A DNA stretch of 64,000 bases, taken from NCBI RefSeq assembly GCF_963678975.1, contig NC_089275.1, forward strand, positions 15,097,682 through 15,161,681, read 5' to 3'. How positions within the stretch are numbered: the first letter of the stretch is position 1; every line of letters starts with the position of its first letter. Below the pieces are notes generated by a model, which was given only the letters and a program-made list of their open reading frames with translations, made no database searches and was not told the origin of the DNA. Below, one piece after another: positions 59,301 to 64,000 of the stretch. Origin of the DNA: Dysidea avara. Lineage: Eukaryota; Porifera; Demospongiae; Dictyoceratida; Dysideidae. Made by a program: the position numbers and the translations under genes.

Positions 59301-62300
59301 TGCTAACATCAAAAGCCTTAGAAGGAGTTTGAGATAGTCTGGCCTTTGCCGTTTTCAAGTCATGTTTCTTTTTCTGAGCACCAAATGAAAAGAACATTTG
59401 TAACACACAGCCAGCAAGATATGAGAATGGATAACCTTTATTGCAGCCATCTTCTTTGAGAACTTAACATTCTTTTGACTCTTTACTTTTGCCTACACAA
59501 AAGCATTATTATGTAACACAGTGGAGATCGAGGACACTCGGACAGATTGTAGTTAAGCAACCCCCCCCCCCCCCCCACACACACACACACAAGTTATTAA
59601 AGTACAGTGTACATGATAAGAAAATTTACTATATAATTGTCAAATACTCTAATAGAACATACTGTATAACAAGTATAAGGAAAAATTAGGAATTATATGT
59701 TCGATTATGGATCATAGAAATACAAAGTAGGGAAACAATTAGGGAGGTCACCTATACCAGCAGATATACATTAGGGCTGAGCGATACTGCCATTTTAGTA
59801 TCACGATCGATACTAAAGCCACTATTCACAATACTGAATAGTTCACGATACTTACAAATAAGTCAATCATAGCTGGTGCTACATAGCATATTGCTCAGCA
59901 TTCCTGCAGGAAGTCCTTATAGGTGATAGCAAACTAGCCACTATCATCCTTGTTTACAGTAACAGTTATTGTAACACATGCTTTGAGGTTGTTATGGTGT
60001 TCACACCTCTCTGCAGGGGAAACCAGATGGGTGGACTTTATCATTTACAAGGATTCTTAGCCTAGTACTGCATAACAAATGGATTTTTAATGACAGAAAG
60101 TACAGGCATGGTATCACGATAGTTAATAACAAAATATCGCGATATCAATACTTTCAAAATATCGCGATATATCGCTAAAACGGTAGTATCGCTCAGCCCT
60201 AATATACATGTACTAGTGGACATTTAATCACTACTTCACTGTACATCTGCAGATGTAGGTGACCTCCCTGATTGTCTCCCTACTTTTTATTTCTATGATT
60301 TATAATCAAACTTAAAATTCCTAATTAATTTTTTTTCCTTATACTTGTTTGTTTACTTTATTGTAACATTATTATGACTGGTTTACCGCATCAAAAGAAA
60401 GGATGGCGCCAGAGTTAATGTTTTTGTCTGAATATGCGCCCCAGGTATAAATTACTGACTTGAAAGTGAAGTAGCCATTACAGTTCACTATCGGCTATGT
60501 TCACCCTGTTATCGTGCCATAAACAAAGAACAGTAGGAAAAGCACCTCTGCATACAATTCAGTCACCATGAAATATGGATGATTCATGAGCCCCAAGTAC
60601 TCGAGACTGAACAGTTCAGTTCATTACATAGAAACAAAGAACAGTACGAGAAGCGTCTCTGCAATCAATCCAGTTGCCATGGAAAATATGGGCGAGATAC
60701 CAATACCAACACAGCCACTGGGAAGCCACATAACACTATCGTGAATCGACACCTTGCCAGCATTGTCAGCAAAAAAAAAACTGGAACACGAAGGACAAAG
60801 ACAAGTCCATGATACATGTATTGTACGTACTACAATTGGCAAAAAGGCACATTTCGGAATGAAGTGACATCGAACAGTGAAGAAATTAAGCCCATAGCTA
60901 TATCCATTGTCAAGTCATGCTTGGCTGAAGGCATCAGGTTAGTCAAAATAAGATTTTGTTAAACAGAAATTTTTTTAAATTCCATAGAAACTTATTGGAA
61001 GGGTTTGAGGTTGGTCTGAAGACATTATTGGGCTTGGCTGTGCATAACCAATACTGCCAGGTTGTCATGAAGGGAAATTGAGGCTGGTGCTGGGGTGATA
61101 TTTTTGACTGGAAAAACCCAATTCTGCATGATCCCTAATATACAGTACTACCTTACTGTATGATAAAACACCAACAAAATAACATCTCTCAATGCGAAAG
61201 ATAGCCAGGTTTACTCATTTACTTGTCCTTGCACTATAGTTGTGTAACAAATGACACTTCAGATACAGTATGTACTTTTAACGGTCACCTTAGCATAACA
61301 GCCACATCACCACAGTCCCGATCAGTTTGTAAGGAAACAGCTTGAATTAAGCTCTATACTATACCTCACATACTGCTTTTGCAGTCCCAAGCAACACAAA
61401 AAGCATCATACAAAGTGGCCAGCAATAGCCATGACAATGACTGCACTACTTCATACATTCTATAAATGGATGTGATACTCACACTTGTATTATAGATAAG
61501 TTTATCGTCATTGAATCACTATACAATCCTAAATGAAGTTCACCACATGATCTGCAGATTTGTTGCTGTCTTTGTGATCCAAAGATTTAGGCACTACAGC
61601 ATAAATTGTTGTTTTTGATTCACAAGCTTTGTAGCTGGCCAAGCTTGGTCAGCTCTGTCAACTACGTAGTAACGTACAGTACAGCATAATTTATTTAGCT
61701 CAATTTTGGCTTTTGTTGTACTGCTGTACTCACGCCTGATATGTACGTGAGTCTGTATCGAAATGTAGTTAAGTGCATGTACGTATGTGCAACTAAACCT
61801 GTGTATACAAGTCCAACTAGAACCTTTACGGTTTGTGGCCAATGACTGCTTTATGGAAGATATTGAGTTAGGTAGCCAGCTCTCTATCCAAAAACTAATA
61901 TTCCTGGACTGAAGGTGACCACTTCACACAGGTTCCATTGTATGTCTAAATACAGTTTACCTTTCATTGTGTATATGTGACACTCTGAGCAAAAACCTGA
62001 ATTGTTTAAAACTTCATTTACGATTTTTTGTTGTTGTCTAGATCGAGGGAAAACCAATGGGCTGTTAACTTTCAGCCTTATCTTTTGGAGTTATAGCAAT
62101 AGACAACAAGAAGAGCAAAACAATTGATCTGCGCAGTGTTTATACAGGAAATAATACAGCCACTCGTTTAATCATGTAGTCTCAAATGCAATGGACGACA
62201 GAGTTGGGACTTGTGTCACTCTATTCACCATGAACTGGAACATTTATCAAGGTGTAGTTATAGGCCTAAAAACACCCACGTTGTTAAGAGTTCATATCAT

Positions 62301-63308
62301 GAACTCTTGATGCTATTAAGCAAGAAGGTTGTTCAAGCTTATAAACGGTGATGATAAAATTCTACGACAAAGTAACCAACACATGTAACTTCACGGTACA
62401 GAAACAAAACAAAGATACTCTTACGCTCCATGAAGAGGCAAATCCATTGGTATGTTAGATATTGTAATTCAAACATTCCTTGACTGTTTTCTCATTAAGA
62501 CACAGGTAAAATTGTGTTTTTACCGAATTTATGTCAATGGTATTTATCTCAAAAACAGAATTATGCAAACAAATCAGGATTTCGCTCAGCTGGTTACTAT
62601 TATTGGTCTTGAGTATGTAAATTTGCATTACTGTAGGAAATAGTTACTTACAAAACCAACAACTTGGACAGAAATTAGTACATACAGTAGGATGCATAAA
62701 AAGCTTTGTAATTAAGAGATGAATTTTCATGAACAATGCTCCAAGCATATGTCATGAACTATTCATGAAATATGTTCATGAACTTGTCATGAATGGTTAA
62801 TAGACTAAAGTTGCATATAGCCGCACCGCTGTATAGAGTTCTGTTGCTTCTTTTTTGAAATAAATCTTCTTCTGTCTAAGTTCATGAATCGTCCTTAAGT
62901 TTCACCTAGCCTAGCTGCTTTTTTCAACTTTTACTTTGGCAGGACTAGTAACAACAATCAGTATAGTTCATGAACATAGAGCGGGAGCACACTAGTTTAC
63001 TTTATGAACAATTCATGAATTCACCAACTGTTCATGACAAGTAAGCTTTCATGAATGTTCATGAAATATTTCGTCCATGCTGCAAACTTTTTTGTACACT
63101 CTACTGTACAGTATTCATCACACAACCACAATCTCAGTATCCATAATTGTAGAACTTGCCTTTATTTCCAGTGTTTTCTCTTCTGTCTTGCGTCTCTTAG
63201 ATGTCTACAACACATTTATATGAACATAAATTTTCTTGTCTAGAATGATGGATTAGCCATGCAACTTACTTTGAATCTTTCATGAGCAGCGTGCACATCA
63301 AAACTTCG
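56395..63308 (-). CDS. Unrecognised multi-exon gene, 3' part
   Basis: I recognise no family. Seven exons, all in phase 0, give a coherent frame: 63308-63270 (RSFDVHAAHERFK), 63204-63160 (TSKRRKTEEKTLEIK), 59492-59436 (AKVKSQKNVKFSKKMAAIK), 59373-59287 (KKKHDLKTAKARLSQ to HPSE), 59236-59174 (IAGQSRKDPVNPSYWNYLEN), 57837-57802 (SPLRDADARSNR), 57207-56395 (IMSCERNLTDMRYELERRDH to the stop). The N-terminal exons are strongly basic. The last exon starts with a charged helix (possible coiled coil), then a Pro-rich stretch with PPPPP (about residue 54 of the exon), then a Ser/Gln-rich tail ending in a basic cluster. A nuclear or cytoskeletal scaffold is possible. The gene continues beyond 64000, since the last bases look like a GT donor (TTACCTT). 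The intron after 63160 uses a GC donor. Missing exons between 59.5 and 63.1 kb cannot be excluded. Confidence 0.6.
57432..57484 (-). repeat. Dispersed motif pair near a pogo-like remnant
   Basis: GACTGTTTTATTAGAGTA (57432-57449) and TATGTTCTATTAGAGTGT (about 57467-57484), next to 'ttatctaaccctcatttatcc', which resembles the pogo-like terminus at 50111. Probably a decayed MITE of that family in the last intron of the unknown gene. Confidence 0.5.
58376..59098. mobile_element. hAT-type element (TAAGGCTCAAAC) with a nested MITE
   Basis: TAAGGCTCAAACAAATATT and ATTCGTTTGAGTCCTA are inverted ends with an exact 8-bp duplication GTATGTAC (58368-58375, 59099-59106). 723 bp including a 208-bp MITE inserted 22 bp from its left end. 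Intronic in the unknown gene. Confidence 0.88.
58398..58605. mobile_element. Tc1/mariner-like MITE (TAGCCGGAAATTTTTGAGGG)
   Basis: TAGCCAGAAATTTTTGAGGG at the left and CCCTCAAAAATTTCCGGCTA at the right, extended to about 32 bp with few mismatches, and TA on both sides. Nested inside 58376-59098. Confidence 0.88.
59645..59662 (+). repeat. Single copy of the dispersed motif
   Basis: TACTCTAATAGAACATAC, unpaired and not in a recognised element, about 150 bp upstream (plus-strand sense, into the intron) of the exon ending at 59492. Confidence 0.6.
59772..60201. mobile_element. hAT-type MITE (TAGGGCTGAGCGATAC)
   Basis: TAGGGCTGAGCGATACTG and GTAGTATCGCTCAGCCCTA are inverted ends with a perfect 8-bp duplication ATATACAT (59764-59771, 60202-60209). 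The interior has 'cgatatatcg'-type words. 430 bp and no ORF. It lacks the dispersed motif, unlike several other hAT MITEs here. Confidence 0.93.
60420..60950. repeat. Dispersed repeat, copy 2
   Basis: Homologue of 49590-50060. In this copy a short part ('aacaaagaacagtac') is itself repeated at about 60521 and 60634. Confidence 0.7.
60960..62720. other. Intron or intergenic, nothing recognised
   Basis: No exon of the flanking gene could be identified. Open frames are short and unsupported. Confidence 0.35.
62727..63068. repeat. Cluster of TTCATGAA palindromes
   Basis: The words 'ttcatgaac', 'tcatgaact', 'gttcatgaa' recur more than ten times in two groups (62727-62810, 62968-63068) that are roughly inverted relative to each other. 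It may be a MITE whose subterminal repeats are TTCATGAA. Confidence 0.5.
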
Positions 63309-64000
63309 CTATAAAGACAAGAAACACTCAGTATACCCCCCATAACATCTCCACCACATTTGTGCATATACAAGCATACATGCAAACACCTTTATTTGGC
63401 ATCCTTTCCTTTGCATGTGTAGTTTGCATGCACGCATGTGTGTAATGTGGCTACAGCTGTACATACGTACATTCAAAAATTGATCAAATGCCCTCAGTAA
63501 TGAGAAGAGAACGTATCAGTGAGGCTACAAAACAGATTGTATGAAAATAGTTAGTTCTCCATTACCATAGTTACATGTATCAAGGACCTACATGTACTTG
63601 GCAAGGCCACTATGATGTGGTGGTCTTAGTAAAGAGGTGGATACTAAGTGTGGTTTTACTGTAGCTGAGATCTGGAGTGTGAACACCCAGTATATACCCT
63701 TGTATTTATACCCATGTTTATAGTAGGTCTTAAAAGAATGCCATAAAGTAAGTTGCTACAGAGATTTTTCCTAAACAGATTATTTGTATGAAATAAATAC
63801 CCTGGCTGTCTATAGAAACCAACAAGATAATTATATCTGCTGCTGTAGCACAACCCAAAAGAAACTGGAGGGACCATATGTAAGCAAACAACTCAATTAT
63901 TGTAGGGTACTGTACGTGTTCAGTAAGCACAGTGGTTGCCTATAGTAGATAACGATGTCATGTATCTGTGTTCTAATATAAAAACATACATATTTACCTT
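63309..64000. other. Intron of the unknown gene, no exon identified
   Basis: The last bases, read on the minus strand, are AAG|GTAAATATG, a good donor. The next exon upstream therefore probably starts at the very edge of the window. Confidence 0.4.

Overview
The window looks like nuclear DNA from an early-branching animal, most likely a demosponge. The evidence is AT-rich sequence, short GT-AG introns (about 65-80 bp where uninterrupted), very dense MITEs and microsatellites, and three copies of a secreted protein whose cysteine-rich domain matches the sponge spongin short-chain collagen C-terminal (C4) domain. No tool was run. Family names rest on motif recognition, and the species is an inference.

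Layout. (1) 1-7 kb: a small secreted protein gene (158-626, minus), an orphan SAP-domain exon (1639-1795, plus), a PHD-like exon (2322-2692, minus) and several hAT-type MITEs with visible 8-bp target duplications. (2) 7.4-17.7 kb: two copies (A, B) of a 3-4 kb non-coding composite element made of a shared 5' module, a minisatellite with about 31-bp units and a 3' foldback hairpin; a third, truncated and inverted copy (C) lies at 44.9-46.9 kb. (3) 17.7-48 kb: a duplicated cluster in which C4-domain genes (25.3-26.1 minus, 31.5-32.3 plus broken, 41.0-41.8 plus, and a 33.2 kb remnant) are interleaved with fibrinogen-related (FReD-like) gene copies at 18.1, 23.6, 29.4, 39.0 and 44.1-47.7 kb. Most FReD-like copies carry stops, frameshifts or truncations. 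(4) 48.6-55.8 kb, minus: a complete nine-exon nucleoporin Nup62 gene whose repeat domain uses L-x-L-G instead of FG. (5) 56.4-64 kb, minus: the 3' part of an unrecognised multi-exon gene that runs off the window.

The two intact C4 genes encode a signal peptide, a short heptad-like segment and the C4 domain, but no Gly-X-Y collagen helix. The FReD-like genes would also be secreted, so the cluster looks like an expanding and decaying set of extracellular matrix or recognition proteins. Nup62 and the unknown gene are the stable single-copy genes, and TEs occupy their introns.

The most striking unexplained signal is an 18-bp motif, TACTCTAATAGAGCAGTC, with palindromic core CTCTAWTAGAG. It recurs about 27 times, often as a pair 20-36 bp apart, inside at least six element families that otherwise share little (several hAT TIR types, a pogo-like MITE, an AT-rich MITE and the composite satellite element).
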